Positions 29,380-41,185 of a DNA stretch of 64,000 nucleotides are shown one piece after another. The stretch comes from Setomelanomma holmii. Its lineage: Eukaryota; Ascomycota; Dothideomycetes; Pleosporales; Phaeosphaeriaceae. Position numbers and translations under genes: made by a program. Where the stretch lies: contig ML978282.1 of assembly GCA_010015745.1 (NCBI GenBank), positions 22,281-86,280 of the forward strand. Reading direction: 5' to 3'. The notes under the pieces are model-generated. The model was not told the DNA's origin, did not search any database, and saw nothing but the letters and a program-made list of their open reading frames with translations. Positions within the stretch are counted from its first letter, which is position 1. Each line of letters begins with the position of its first letter.

Positions 29380-30285
29380 CTAGGGTACTTAATGATTCCA
29401 ATGGAAATACTATGGTTGCACAAACCCTGAAATGAGATGCAAATGCTAGCTCTACTCAAGAAACGTGAAGTGAAAATACAGGACGAAGGACTCTCGTTCC
29501 TTTAAATAAAATTGGCGACAAGGAAGTGATTGGTCGATTGGCTTTCATTGGCTTTCATTTCCACATGAACTTATCTAACGCATGAATGTGGAGTTGCTCG
29601 TGTACGAGTGCGTTAAATCAAGCCAGGCCTCGTGAGGCGAGGCACAACTTCACCCTAGCCATGCATCGCGCGACACCCTCGACGAATTAGCATCACTCGA
29701 CCTTGCTTCCCACATGAAGTATCGACAATGTCGCCTTTTATGCTACTGCCTAGCGTTCCACGAAAGGAGAATCTTTCAACTGTCTCCTGCCGGTTCGTCG
29801 TAGGTGCCATGGACGATGATACCCGGAATGCTCTTTGCACAGCGAGAGAACCCTATAGTAATTACTCCCTCAATTGATAGCTACCCTAACAATCCGCACC
29901 TTGGAACTTGATCCAGCTTCTTCACAATCGTATCATCGTATTCTCCCTTGTCCCAGTCAAGCGTCTCAGGTAGAGAACGTACAAAATTGGTCGTGTCGCG
30001 GAAAAGTGTAGTGCGAAAGACCTGGAAACAATGCGTGTGAAAAGCCCCCTTATGCATGAAATGCACAAACAACTTATGAACCGGGCCAGAAGTAACAACA
30101 GAAAAGCAGAGTACTGGCGGTTCTTCTGGCGGCGACCTCGACTCAGAGCTAGGATACCCATTTGCCTAATTACGAAGGTCTTGATGAATTGTAACCATTT
30201 GGATAAGGCGTTTCGCTTCAACAATGACGAAGGGAAAGCGCACACCCTTGTCAGCATGCGGACCGCTCAATATCGATGCAGACGC
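29380..30285. other. Unassigned stretch
   Basis: Contains short frames only (for example 29881-30072 -, ending KKLDQVPRCGLLG). Without splice partners or a known domain I do not call a gene here. It borders the decayed DUF7924-like copy. Confidence 0.35.
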
Positions 30286-31430
30286 CTAGTGGACGACAAG
30301 ACGCCGCTGTTGGCGTGCTTCAAACCCAGTGTGTGCGAACCCAATTGTTATATCCGGTATCGGCGTCGATATGTGGTAAGGGTTTGCAGTGTGAGTACTG
30401 GTTGGAGCTGATGTTGTAGATGGTAGCAGCGACGGTACGAAGCATTGAAGTGTGGCTGCAGTGGCTACAGCGTCCGTTGGGTTGAATTGTGGTAGATCGA
30501 TCTGCGTTGAGCGCGGTGTGCATATACCACTTCCATCCTCGTCGTTGTTGTCGAGCGACTCACCTTGTGGCTTAAGCTTAGAATTCCAAACTGAGTCATA
30601 CTGTAAGCGCACTATCACAAAGCTTCACTGTGCTGTGAATTTACCTTTCTCTGATATTTGTACCTTCAGCGTGCCATCTGTACCCTCTGCGGCCGACTGC
30701 ACAAAATTGTAGATGCTTGCCTTCCATTCGCCTTTGAGCGCAGAGTCGCGTTCGTTTATGTGGGAATCCTTCTGATATCCGACTGCCAACGCGCTTGTCG
30801 CTAGGCTTTGCTGGGAGTTATGGTTCAGGATGCACTAGAGCTCATCGTCGATCGTAGTAAAAAGCAATCCGCGTGGTGCATGTTCCGTGTTCGATATGTC
30901 TGCTGGGACGGCTTCTTGTAGGACTGGGTGTCCAACATGTTCGAGAGCGTGCAGGACGTGATGCGCGACGACCGCGGCTATTCGACGTTGCGCTTCGCGG
31001 GGTAGGTGGTGCTGTCATGACCTCCAGGGTTTCACCTGCCATGAATGATAGCTGTAAATGTTGAAGTGCTTTCTGTCAACCGATGCGATGATGATCGCGA
31101 TGAAGGTACTGCAGCTGCCGTTGCAGTCAAAGCTTGCAGCTGCGATAGTGCATTCGATGATGCGCGTAGTGCGTGAACGTCAGAGCCTTTGTCGTCAAAG
31201 CTATCGAAGGAGTTGGAACATGGATGCGAATCCGGCGCCTGTGTGAGAGGTGTACACCTGTGGGAGGGGCACGATGACCTAGACGCAGACCGTGGGCTAG
31301 CCACGGCCGATCTTGGGCGAGTTGTGCGATGGGCCGGAACAGCGACGCTTGCGCATTCCAATATCTTCACTAGCCGTACACTTCATGGTGGTGGTTATGT
31401 TGCGCAGGTTGCCGGGTGAACCACGGCCGT
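30286..31430 (-). pseudogene. Decayed DUF7924-like gene (copy 1)
   Basis: On the minus strand this locus aligns with 55175-56250 (+) over about 1.1 kb, including non-coding parts. The conserved C-terminal block can still be read (STQIDLPQFNPTDA..., then IPDITIGFAHTGFEA), matching PDITVG of the intact DUF7924-like gene at 23650. It ends before the ExK motif. The copy is broken: a TAG follows GATGAGCTC in a place where the other copy reads CGG, and the N-terminal part needs frame changes. Many differences between copies are transitions. Function is lost. Confidence 0.7.
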
Positions 31431-31507
31431 CGGACGTTGTGCGGCTGTTTTGAGGTTCCCGGGGGGAGGGGTGACCACAGCCACCCGGACCACCCAGTTC
31501 CGGCTCC

Positions 31508-31960
31508 TTATGTAGGTATGTATACGCGTGCCAGTTGTTCGATGAGTATATACTTAACCTGCGACGAACATTGGCTACCACTGGGGATTGTGACTTTATC
31601 CAGAAGCACCTCCTCATCTGAGTCATCTCCGAGCCATTCGTGCTTGTTCCTGCATCCCTCAGAGAGTAGCCAGCGTAGAATGCTGCGCGTTGCTTTCGCA
31701 GAGATGACCTCGTCCTCATGATCCAATTCCTTCAGACTCGGCATCTTGTATGCATAGTCGGTTTCTTGTGTACCATGGCTTCGAGAGCTGCAGACATAGT
31801 TAATTTGCGGTTTACTTCGACTCCCGCATGTTCTGTAGGCGTTGTGCCAAAGGGTTTCCACTGACACACTGGAGCTCGCGTGTGGTGGTCGGACGAGGAA
31901 GAGCAAACGACGCTCGTCTGCGCGCAGCACATGTCCGTCAGCCACAAGAGGCATAGACAT
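31508..31960 (-). CDS. Hypothetical protein, possibly incomplete
   Basis: A 150-residue frame with no family I recognise. Residues about 75-130 are ordinary (MPSLKELDHEDEVISAKATR, RWLLSEGCRNKHEWLGDDSD), and a GTTAAG donor-like site follows GTCGCAG near 31562. The Met at 31960 is preceded by TATAGCAG, a possible acceptor, so upstream and downstream exons may exist that I cannot place. It runs in the same direction as the kinase at 32120 and lies just upstream of the decayed DUF7924-like copy. Confidence 0.35.
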   Translation of the reverse strand: MSMPLVADGHVLRADERRLLFLVRPPHASSSVSVETLWHNAYRTCGSRSKPQINYVCSSRSHGTQETDYAYKMPSLKELDHEDEVISAKATRSILRWLLSEGCRNKHEWLGDDSDEEVLLDKVTIPSGSQCSSQVKYILIEQLARVYIPT

Positions 31961-32119
31961 AGACTGCTATATGAATGATTGTTCTGTCCTCGCAGATGGT
32001 ATATCCATCCTTCCGAAATACTATGAAACGTGCACAAAACCTGATGGGCGAACAGCGGAGAGGCCGGTGGAGTATGTCGCGAGACGAAGCGTTGTAAATT
32101 GAGCATTGAACCGAAAAGC

Positions 32120-33017
32120 CTAAGTACATGCCAGAAAGATTGTGCAACCCAGAAATATGATACAACCCAACATCATTGTCGATCGTCTAAGTGTATTGTA
32201 TCGCATTTCTGCCTTGAGGGCTAAAACGACCTCATGGGCAGTCTCGAATCGCCGTTCAATACAGCAACCCGCAATCACGTCCCTGAAGGGCACACCAGAT
32301 AAATCCGGGAATTCGTTTTTTTCGAATTGAGATCTGACAAAGTCCTCATAAGCGCGTCTCTCATTATTTGCCGGCGCTGGACGTCCATGGAAAGGATAAT
32401 GGGCAGTATTGATGATGTAGATGATCATACCCAGACTAAATATGTCGATTTTTGGCGATGCAATGTCGATGTGTGGGTCGAAAAATGGCTCATCTGGGAG
32501 TAGGTGCCCATTCAAGTCCAGGTCGAGGCATTTAGAGCCACCAAAGTCGGCGAGGATGAGGTCTGTACGCTGGCCAGTCCCATGTACAAGGACGTTTTCA
32601 GTGCTTAAATTCGAGTGGATAATACCATTGTCGTGAACGTATGAGACGGCTTCGGCAACCTGGAGGCTCCATTTTTCTCGCAATGTCTCATCGCTCTTGT
32701 AATCGTCGCTGTCGATGTACGATTGGAGGTTTCCACAATTTGCCTCGTCCAGCAACAACCCCTCTTTCATGCCTTCGATTGTGTAAGGGCTATGGAAGCT
32801 AGTCGTTCGAATTAGCATGTCATGGTACAGGGAAGGAGACATACTGGACAATTCGTGGATGATGGCCTAGCCGTTCCAGGAGACGCTTCTCTACAACGAA
32901 AGCATTCTCAATCTCGGCACGATATCGATCGCTGTTTGTATCACTTGGCACTTTACAGACCAAGCCCTCCTTAACGCGATACACGAAAGCTGTACGTCCT
33001 TGGCCTAGTTGATCCAT
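32120..33017 (-). CDS. Protein kinase-like protein with altered HRD
   Basis: Exons 32845-33017 and 32120-32798 (283 residues) join in phase across a 46-bp intron (GTATGT donor, GCTAAT branch, ACTAG acceptor). The glycine loop is LGQGRTAFVYRV (residues 4-15), the VAIK-type lysine is in LVCKVP, the catalytic loop reads IIHSNLSTENVLV, the Mg-binding motif is ADFGGS, and a C lobe with IDIFSLGMIIYII follows. The HRD Asp is Asn here (HSN), a single G-to-A change, so catalysis is doubtful and a pseudokinase is possible. It ends in a hydrophobic tail (MMLGCIIFLGCTIFLACT) that may anchor it to a membrane. A fragment of a related gene lies at 25777. Confidence 0.8.
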
Positions 33018-33228
33018 GGGAAATGCTGGAGAGGGTTGAAGGAAGACAACACGAGCGGATTTAATGACGACTCAACTTGGCATCTAGCTGACTAACAGAA
33101 CGTCACGTGTGTCTTGGAGGATGAGTCCATGAGTACTTGCTGAACGATTATGATATTGTAGTCAGGGGATGACGTCGCACTCACTTTGCATTTTACTGTC
33201 GCACATCATACAGATCAGAATCCACACG

Positions 33229-33525
33229 TTACGCTCCCCGCTTCCCCGCTTTCCCCCCTGTCTCACAACCATACCATGTGTTTGCTCTCAGTTCTGAAAC
33301 TGTCAGTGTATACTACAGTTATCTCGACATCCACTCAAGTAACTTACAGGGATGGGGGCATGTAGATTGTCCACATTTCCCATCATGCTTCCCGGAGCCA
33401 GTGTTGTGTTCCTTCGTCACGTGGCCAACTCTGTTTGGGTCATCGCATGTTTGCTTGCTGCCCCATTCCTTCACGGTACATCCACAGCCATAGAATCGGG
33501 TATATTGGACATATTGGAGACACAT
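33229..33525 (-). CDS. Small Cys-rich protein (82 aa)
   Basis: Exons 33348-33525 and 33229-33299 join at phase 1 across a 48-bp intron (GTAAGT donor, CTGACAG acceptor). The product has seven Cys in 82 residues, starting MCLQYVQYTRFYGCGCTVKE, then KQTCDDP, GKCGQSTCPHP and WYGCETG. The MCxxY...CGC opening is one I have seen in many short fungal proteins of unknown function. There is no signal peptide, so it is likely cytosolic. Confidence is limited by its small size. Confidence 0.45.
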
Positions 33526-34350
33526 GTCAGGCGCACGAGTGGGTCAGAAGGAATGCTATGTATTGGCAGAAGAGGCGATTGAGGTCGTTTGGGGCCGTTT
33601 TGGAGTAGGAAGTGTTTTGAAGACCGAACAACGATGAAATGTATGCTCTATTTATGTTAGGAAGGGCAGTAACAGCGCCTCGGGACAGTATCCACATTCA
33701 CCGATACTTGTTTGCTACCGAGGGTGCTCATGCCTGCTGCTACAGGGTCCTTTTTGAAAGACCTGTTGTACTGGTCGGCATCAAGACTGAATGTCTGGCT
33801 GCATGTGCGAACCGACCATACGCTTGCAGCACATCATGGTGAACGATCGGCATGACTGCTTCATTACATTGCGGCGTTGAAATGGGACATCCGCGGGCAT
33901 TGCTCTGTAGAATGAGGATGCCGAACAGGCGTCCAGCTATAACAAATGGAAAGAACTCGTATGCGACTCGCTTCGACTCACGTCACGGTGCATCATGTCG
34001 CATCAATCAGTCAATAGTACAAGTCTTGCCTCTGAAACTGTTGTGGACTGGTGCTCAGCAGGGCTGTGTGAGAGAACTCGCTGTCGCCTGCTAGCCCGCA
34101 ACTAGCAATGACAAAGCCTCATCGGTCGCTCACAGGATGACAGGGTTTTGTGTACGAGGGGGTCAGGTAGGTAGGGTAGTTAGTGGGCGCATGGGTCTTG
34201 CAGTAGCCTGTACGGATGGCCCGCAAATATGGGAGACGTAGGGGACGTAGGGACGGATGCCGAAGCAATTGTTGGCTCTGTTGATCCTATATCGCGTGCA
34301 ATTGGTTCTCAATCCTCTTAATAATGCTTGGCATCCTAAGGCTTCCCCGC
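33526..34350. other. Unassigned stretch
   Basis: No gene supported. An isolated, inverted pair of minisatellite-like units (GACGTAGGGGACGTAGGG) occurs at about 34232-34252, just before the larger array. Confidence 0.4.
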
Positions 34351-34351
34351 T

Positions 34352-34549
34352 AACGTCCCCAACGTCTCCACCTCAACGTCCCCTACGTCCCCTACGTCCC
34401 CAACGTCCCCTACGTCCCCAACGTCCCCTACGTCCCCAACGTCCCCAACGTCCCCTACGTCCCCAACGTCCCCTACGTCCCCAACGTCCCCTACGTCCCC
34501 AACGTCCCCTACGTCCCCTACGTCCCCTACGTCCCCTACGTCCTCTAAG
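34352..34549 (+). repeat. 9-bp minisatellite array 1
   Basis: About 20 copies of a 9-bp unit, CCCCTACGT alternating with CCCCAACGT, slightly irregular at the left edge. The same unit forms the array at 36488-36595 in the same orientation. The array gives long but meaningless Pro/Arg/Leu frames. Confidence 0.9.
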
Positions 34550-34597
34550 TGTACATGCGTCTAAGCATCCTACCTTCTGAAGTCCGAGTCACACACT

Positions 34598-35305
34598 ATG
34601 ACATACATGAAACGTTTCGACGCTATCTCGAAGGAAATAGAGGAATACCAAACGATCCCAGGTATTTACTGGGAAGACCTTGAAAAGAGACTCGTCATTA
34701 CATGTAAAACGCTAAAACGTTATCCAAGATCATCGACCAAGCGTGCTCGTCCACTTATCAAGTTGGAGAGCCAGCAAAGGCATGCACAGAAGGTGTATCA
34801 GCGGGTTCTCCGGGACGCCCCGGCCGCATTCTTACCTTTCATCCTCACTTCAAGTCCGAAGGCCTGCGAGGGTTTCAAGGTAGCCCAATTTTGCAAAGGC
34901 CACAAGAAGGAACGCCACTATCGTCTCAATGATGACAACAAGAAACTCCTCGAGGATATAGCGGACAGGAATGGACTCAATCAAAGTTCACACTATCTGG
35001 ATCTCATGGAGATACTGTTTCCAAAGGGTAACTATACTCCTCTCTCCAGCAGCCACGCTGTCAAACATTACTAAGCGACAATAGATTCCACCTCGGAGGT
35101 CGTACTTGATTTCAAGCCTAGAGAACTGATAGAATTCCTCGCCACATACCCGACTCCACCACAACTACGGTTGAAATGTCCTTTTTTAGGGGCGCCACTG
35201 CCCCACATAGATATAGCTCTGGATACAGGGATGAAAATCAGGGTTGAATTTTCTCATGAGCTGAGCGTTGCTTTCATCAAGCATATCAACAACAGTGCTA
35301 CGTAA
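34598..35305 (+). CDS. Hypothetical protein, two exons
   Basis: Exons 34598-35027 and 35085-35305 (216 residues) join at phase 1 across a 57-bp intron (GTAACT donor, ACTAAG branch, ACAATAG acceptor). The reading frame continues for 73 residues after the join (STSEVVLDFKPRELIEFLAT...), which supports the model. The first exon is basic and helical (MTYMKRFDAISKEIEEYQTI; KKERHYRLNDDNKKLLEDIA). No family recognised. It begins 50 bp after minisatellite array 1, so its promoter must include or lie within the array. Confidence 0.6.
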
Positions 35306-35403
35306 GCGCAGTAGGATAAGCGCATTTCTTGCGCGCATTCACGTATATCTGCCGTAAATGAACGATACTTCCACAATTCTTATCACAATTCAAATAGAAC
35401 ACA

Positions 35404-35784
35404 TTATCCATCATGCTTTTCTCTGAAGCGTCGAAATGAAGCTCTTCCCAAACACATCCCCGTCTGACCTGGTTCTATGAACACAATGACAGCGCCATCC
35501 TCTTGCGGCCCTGTCACTATGTTTAGTACCTCACCACCGGTGACCCGGATCGCCCCGGCCGTTCCTTTTTTTCTGACTAGTACGGCGCGGATGTCGGATT
35601 CAATCTCTAAGAAGGTTTCACCTATCGTGTCCGTAGAGTCAAGCGTGAACGCGTAGCCCATCTACACTATGATCAGCGATATACATATCAATACATCGTA
35701 GCAGCATACTCTTTCTTTGACCTTGTTTTGGAGCATTTCAATATCCTCGGCAATGTCATCGACTTGTATCGTTTGGCTCCCCAT
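35404..35784 (-). CDS. Hypothetical protein (110 aa), two exons
   Basis: Exons 35710-35784 (MGSQTIQVDDIAEDIEMLQN...) and 35404-35661 join at phase 0 across a 48-bp intron (GTATGC donor, GCTGAT branch, GTGTAG acceptor). The small acidic N-terminal helix is followed by a strand-rich part (AIRVTGGEVLNIVTGPQEDG, AVIVFIEPGQTGMCLG). It looks like a compact beta domain, but no family is assigned. It converges with the 34598 gene. Confidence 0.55.
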
Positions 35785-36487
35785 GAGCCCTGACGGTTTC
35801 GTCGCAAGAAGTGTGGAGGATCGAGTGGTGCTACGTGATGGGACTGCGGGATGCTAGGTGATGGGATCGCGGATTGAGGATTGGGCTGAGGAGGGACCTG
35901 CTGTTGGACGTTAGGTAACAACTCGAAACATCGTCGAAGTGAAAACTTGCCTCGAAGCACGAACAGCGGATCACAGCTGCAAAGAGACGTTCAGTCTAGG
36001 TGCTCAAGCTGGCACAAGAGTAACGGTGCAACCATGAAGAGCCTAACACGTGTGTCGTGCTGTGTTGTGCTGTGCTGTTAGCCTGATGCTGCCCGACGTG
36101 TGCATAGCTCTACCAAAGAGGGGCAGAGCAGTCACGTGCGCAAATCCTCCATCAGACAAGAGCAACTCGGAACAATAATAATCCGGCGAAATTGTCAGAA
36201 TTCTGAGGAACCATAACATACCACACACATCTTTGAGTCTAGCTCTCAGACAGCGGCCTGCATTCACGCGATTTGCACCGCTCGCATCTGCAGAATCTTG
36301 AAGCTGCCATTCCGTAATGAGATCGTGAAAGAACTAAATAACCAGACATGGGGCACAGAGTCATGTCAGTCTGTAGACAATCGGTGACTTGAACATGTGA
36401 ATGAGGTTTAGCATCGCGGGGCTAGCGGGCGCATGGTAGCAAGTTCCGACAGTCAGAGGCTAGCCTTCTCCTATTGGCTAGTCGATG

Positions 36488-36595
36488 CTACGTCCCCTAC
36501 GTCCCCTACGTCCCCTACGTCCCCTACGTCCCCTACGTCCCCTACGTCCCCTACGTCCCCTACGTCCCCTACGTCCCCTACGTCCCCCACGTCCC
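36488..36595 (+). repeat. 9-bp minisatellite array 2
   Basis: Twelve nearly perfect tandem copies of CCCCTACGT, the same unit and orientation as the array at 34352. The near-perfect homogeneity suggests recent amplification. Confidence 0.9.
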
Positions 36596-36875
36596 TGTTC
36601 CATACACGACTCTCTTACTCTTCCAGACCTGGGTCGACGCTGTCGAATAACCTTTAACAGAATGGACTAGTGTAAGATTAGCCTTGCGGCTGTCATCGTT
36701 GCGGTTGAGATGGGAAGCCATTCGTTATGCAAGCCGCTTCGTAGATGTATGTTCCTGACGGTAAGATACCGACTACTTCTGTAGTGTTCTTTGTAATGAT
36801 TGGAGTATCTAGAGGAAGATGGTAGTGGAGCGAAGCGTGTTCACGCCATTTCAGGAATGTCTGTGGTCGGTGATC

Positions 36876-37212
36876 TATCCGCTCAGCAAGCCACTTCACA
36901 CCAGCAGAGCCATGATATACCCACATCTGCAGAATCCTTCGACATGGCCGGGAAACCTAGATGAGGATGGGTGAGCTGCATTGATCGTGCAGTTGAGCGT
37001 GCAGTGTAGCCTGCAGCGTACTTTTGGCAGGATACATAGAACTTGGACAAGGGTGGAACAACGCTGAACTTGAAGCATAGGACCCGGGTGTTGTAGATCC
37101 GCAAATGCTATCCGCTCTGCAAGCCACTGACATCGACTATGCAACCACTTCTGCAGTATCCTTCGACATGGCCGGGGAATCCAGATGAGGATGGGTGAGC
37201 TGCATTGAGCGC
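36876..37212 (+). repeat. Pair of ~105-bp direct repeats
   Basis: About 36876-36985 and 37107-37212 share most of their sequence, including an identical run ATGAGGATGGGTGAGCTGCA. The copies are separated by about 120 bp. No mobile-element ends are visible. Confidence 0.65.
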
Positions 37213-37598
37213 GGCACGGAGCGTGAGCCCACGTACAACAGTCACTCACTCCAAGAGCAGCGGACTCTCCGCTGCGTTCGAGATACTTTCTCAACTTGGA
37301 TCTCTTCTCCTCGTCCCCTGCTTGCAATCATCAACACCAACCGTCCTGAAATAGCCATCTCCTCTCAAGGCAAGTTAGCCACCTCGCTCACTCCTTTACT
37401 GACAAAACTAGCTCTTTCTTTCCGCTATACATCGCCTTCCATCGACGACCCCTTCTTTGTGTCCAGAAGACAACCATTAAGGTATGTTGGCCGTTCGCAC
37501 TTTTTCCATGACTGATAGAGATAGCCCTTGATTCTTTCCGCATAAAATTACCGCCCTACAACTTTACTGAACGTCACCTGTGTGAAGTTCCATCCATC

Positions 37599-37835
37599 AT
37601 GTCCAGCAATCAAACGAACACCGCTCTAGCAGATGCTACTAGATCGTCCACCCAGTCGGCACCTGAAGCAAGCAATAGCAATCAATCGACTGAGCACGAC
37701 ACCCAGCACAATAATACACAACCTTCTGCCATCGTTACAGTGGACTCCACGAGTGATCCTGCGGTTCGAGGTTTTCATGAGGCTATGAATCGCCCGTCTT
37801 CCAACGGGGTACACCACCATGACTCGGCTCAGTGA
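37599..37835 (+). CDS. Small Ser/Thr/Asn/Gln-rich ORF
   Basis: A 78-residue disordered frame (MSSNQTNTALADATRSSTQS...) with no signal peptide or domain. It starts at an ATG after a pyrimidine-rich leader. Composition alone makes it plausible as an expressed small protein, but a chance frame cannot be excluded. Confidence 0.35.
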   Translation: MSSNQTNTALADATRSSTQSAPEASNSNQSTEHDTQHNNTQPSAIVTVDSTSDPAVRGFHEAMNRPSSNGVHHHDSAQ

Positions 37836-38269
37836 ACAGCTTTCGACTACAATGGGTAGTTAAAAGTGGTCTATCGCGTCCGTGCGGGAACACCAAAACT
37901 TCACACCTCAATGAAATTCTCACAACGACGCTTAATTTTCTTGGAAAAAAGTGAGAGGCATGGAAGAACTTGCGTTCTCTTTTGAAGAAAAGGCGTATAG
38001 CCTAGAGAGGCGTTGTGGTAGGGGTGCTATGGGAAGGACCGAGGAGGGGCAGCTCGCTAACGGTCACGTGAGCGATAGTCCACCTTTAACCACCTAGTAG
38101 CATATTTACTAGTTCATAATTCGATGTCAGAAAACCCAACCAATCACAGCTCGATTCGTGGCACCGGAACATTGATTTTCCCCCCCACTTGATCTCGTGA
38201 CATGCTAGCCAAACCGTCCAACACATCACCTTCGTTGTTCGCTACTTCTTCTTACATGCTAATATCACA

Positions 38270-38858
38270 ATGTCAATCTGTGCTGCTATTCAAACAACGC
38301 CAGATATACAAAATCGAGCACGCAGACTCGCGGTTTTGTTAAAGGACTCGAAATTCAAGAATAAAACAGCTGAGGACGACCGGATGGCATGGGCCGAATA
38401 CAACCTCAGTGATGAATGTCGCCAAGAATATGACCTCCAACTCAGGGACCTCCAGACGATAGTATGTTTAGCGATGGGATATACTTCTGCGATTAACAGT
38501 TATGAAGGCTTTAGACATAAGGCGCACTATCGACAAGAGCGGCCACGCACCCCCAAAGATCGAGCCGCCTGGTACACAGCTTCCTCAACCCGCAATATAT
38601 CGCCTCGATGCTGGCTTGATGCAAGCTCCATTTGATCATCATCTCGTCCTGTTATCTCTTGCCTGGGAAGACTGCACAAAGGCAGTATTGAACATACGGG
38701 CAGATCGCAAAGGCGGCACTCACACCTTAGCATGGCAATGCGGCTGTATTGTGCTGCTATATGCACGAGGCTACTGTCAAACGGATCCATCAGGGATACC
38801 CTTTCTTATGATACCAATACGGACCTCTCAACACATCGCCAATACAGAAGGAGTGTAA
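38270..38858 (+). CDS. Hypothetical protein, two exons
   Basis: Exons 38270-38461 and 38508-38858 (180 residues) join at phase 0 across a 46-bp intron with a GTATGT donor and an AAG acceptor. The nearer CAG at 38499 would be out of frame and leave only 38 bp. The N-terminal half is helical and polar (IQNRARRLAVLLKDSKFKNK), the C-terminal half more hydrophobic (HHLVLLSLAWEDCTKAVLNI). No family recognised. It converges with the four-exon gene at 38866, with only 7 bp between the stop codons. Confidence 0.5.
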
Positions 38859-38865
38859 TGAAATG

Positions 38866-41133
38866 TTATTGGAACAGGCTCCAGTCTCCGTAGCTTTCTG
38901 TTGGCCAGTTCACCACAGCAGACGGTGGGGACGGAGATCGTGGCCGCAACAATTGTGGGTCAGATCTGCGCAAAAATTCTGCCTCGAAGCCATCATCCAT
39001 ATTGAGGTCACATCCACCTGTTTCGCTGTGGACGCGCCGGAGGTGTGAACTACTCGGGGAAGAATGACTGAGAGACAGAAATCGCCATGGTGACGAAGAA
39101 TTGTGGCGATCCGGACTCGATATCGTCGTGGGAGGTATACATTCCTGCAGATTGCTGGCAACATGTTCCAAAACCATTGAAGAACTCAATTGTGGGCTTT
39201 CTATTTGGACTATACTCCCATCCGGGTCTGTGTTGCTATGATCTGTTATCGTGTTAGCTAGTGAGGGAACGACCTTTCCTCCTTTACGCCTCTTCCTTGC
39301 CGAGATGGCTGGCAGTCTAGAGGAATCGGGCGTGTCTTGAGTTGTTGGGAGAACGGTCATCGCGTCTGGCATTTCATCCAAAGCTTTTTTAGGTTCTGAG
39401 CCATCGTACTGATCTTCTTGCTGCCGAGCGGTTCTCTGTCGTTTGGCAGGATCTGTGCGAGTCCTGAACGGACTTGCACTCGTGCCTAGAACGACGGCTA
39501 TATACTCTCAGCGCTAGACAGATAAGTGGGTTAGTGACTATACCTTCAGCTTCAGACCGACCAGTTTCCATATGAGTCTCTACTTCGCAAGTACTATATC
39601 CGTTCAATCGACGTGTATTTCTGTGCTGCACGGAGATCGTCTCATCCAAACACAGAAGACTGCGCGTGCTGTTCGCCTCTCCCGAACACGGTGTAATACC
39701 AGACTGCTGCGCTGAGTCATAGGGGACCTGTGCTTGAATTTCACCGCAGTATCGTGGCTCTGGAGCTGACGATTGTCGGAGAGAGTCTTGTTGTATTGTT
39801 GGAAGAACGATCATTGCTTGGATGTCACACAAGACGTCATCCTCAAGACCTGATTCAGGTCCTGTTGTCATTATATTTGTCGTTGTCGTCGTTAATGTCA
39901 GAGCACTACCGACGGAAGTCGGCATCGTAGCTGACTCGAAAAGGGCATCCTCGCGTTGGTTCTCGACTACTTGCTTGTATAATGTAGGCGATTGCGATGC
40001 TTCGCTGACCCTCGAGTTATGCTTAAAGTGTTCTCTTAAAAATGTTTCCCCCAGCGATTTCTTGATCAACTTCATCAACCTAGTGCTGTCTGTCGTGTTG
40101 TAGGTATAGCCTAGAGCTAGAAAATCGCGGAGAAGGATGTAGGCAACATCCTTATCTTGATTCCTGGATACTTTCGTCGAATCGGGAAGCTTGGTCTCGC
40201 GAAACATGCATAGTGCCTCAAGATCCCATTTGTTGAGTTTCTCCATCCTACTGTACGTCAGAGGGTGCCTATATCAATGGCAATTTTGCTTACTCTGATT
40301 TTCCAATATGCATATAGTACAGAGCAGCCGGACCTGCAAACTCCATAAGCGTAAGATCTTTCTGACCTGCCGTGTACAGCTTAGCCAAGATCGATCTCTC
40401 AACCTTAAGCTCTTCGCTGAGCTGGTTGAGGGCAGCGGTTATAGTTCTTTCTCCACGTGAGTTTGTCGTGGGTGTCATTGTAGCTACTGCTGTTGTGAAA
40501 TACAGTCGCTCTTTATGACGCGACGATGAGTCTTGGAGTATGTGGTACAGCTCTTTTGCTAGTGTCGTTGGGTCTTCCGAGGCAAGGTGTTTTGGAACGT
40601 TGCTCCAACCAGGAATCTCTTGACCCTGAGACTTCGCAAGTCGTGTAGCGACCTTTACTAAAACTTCCTGCTTGTTGGTTGATAGGTCGACGCTTTGCGA
40701 ACCATAGTGTACTTGAAACCATTCTTTGACCGGACAGACAACCTCGAGTGGCATAACATCTTGATGTTGCGTGGAAACCGGTCGCGGAACATCTTGCAGC
40801 ATATCGTCTGGCGGAACATCGGGCGGAACATCTGCCATGACTCCTGGCATACAGTTTTGTGGCGTAAGGTCTTGTGGCTGATGTGGCTCTCGAACCGTCA
40901 CGTGGGTGGCGTGGAGCGTGGTCTGGGCGTCTTGGTCCCAAACACCATCTGGGAGAAGCTCACGACACTCAAGCCGAGTGCCCCTTCTGAAAAACTCACG
41001 GAAACCGGTACGCAATGCCTTAATTTCAGTAAGCCACCAAACACTCGCTCGCAAGACCTTTACTCACATAGTCGTCTACGACTCTTGATGGCGATAACGA
41101 GTCCAGCGCTTTCAACAAGTCCGCATTATCCAT
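38866..41133 (-). CDS. Hypothetical nuclear-type protein, four exons
   Basis: Exons 41068-41133, 40294-41018, 39544-40247 and 38866-39485 (704 residues) join in phase across introns of 49, 46 and 58 bp, with GTGAGT, GTAAGC and GTATAG donors. It begins MDNADLLKALDSLSPSRVVD. The middle contains a Cys-poor helical part (KVERSILAKLYTAGQKDLTL). After the third join there is a basic patch with the look of a nuclear signal (DPAKRQRTARQQ) and another (ARKRRKGGKV). The C terminus is Ser-rich. I recognise no domain. The gene diverges from 41468 across a region holding a 43-bp palindrome. Confidence 0.7.
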
Positions 41134-41185
41134 TTCTGAGAAAAGGCTTTGAGGTCAAAGGGGAACGGAAGGGGTTTCCCTAAAG

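Noticed and set aside
34257..34580. A 107-codon Arg/Pro/Leu repeat protein
   Set aside because: It is only the translation of the 9-bp minisatellite. All three frames are open through the array.
36433..36670. Thr/Ser/Pro and Leu/Arg/Pro repeat proteins
   Set aside because: Two frames of the same minisatellite array; no independent coding evidence.
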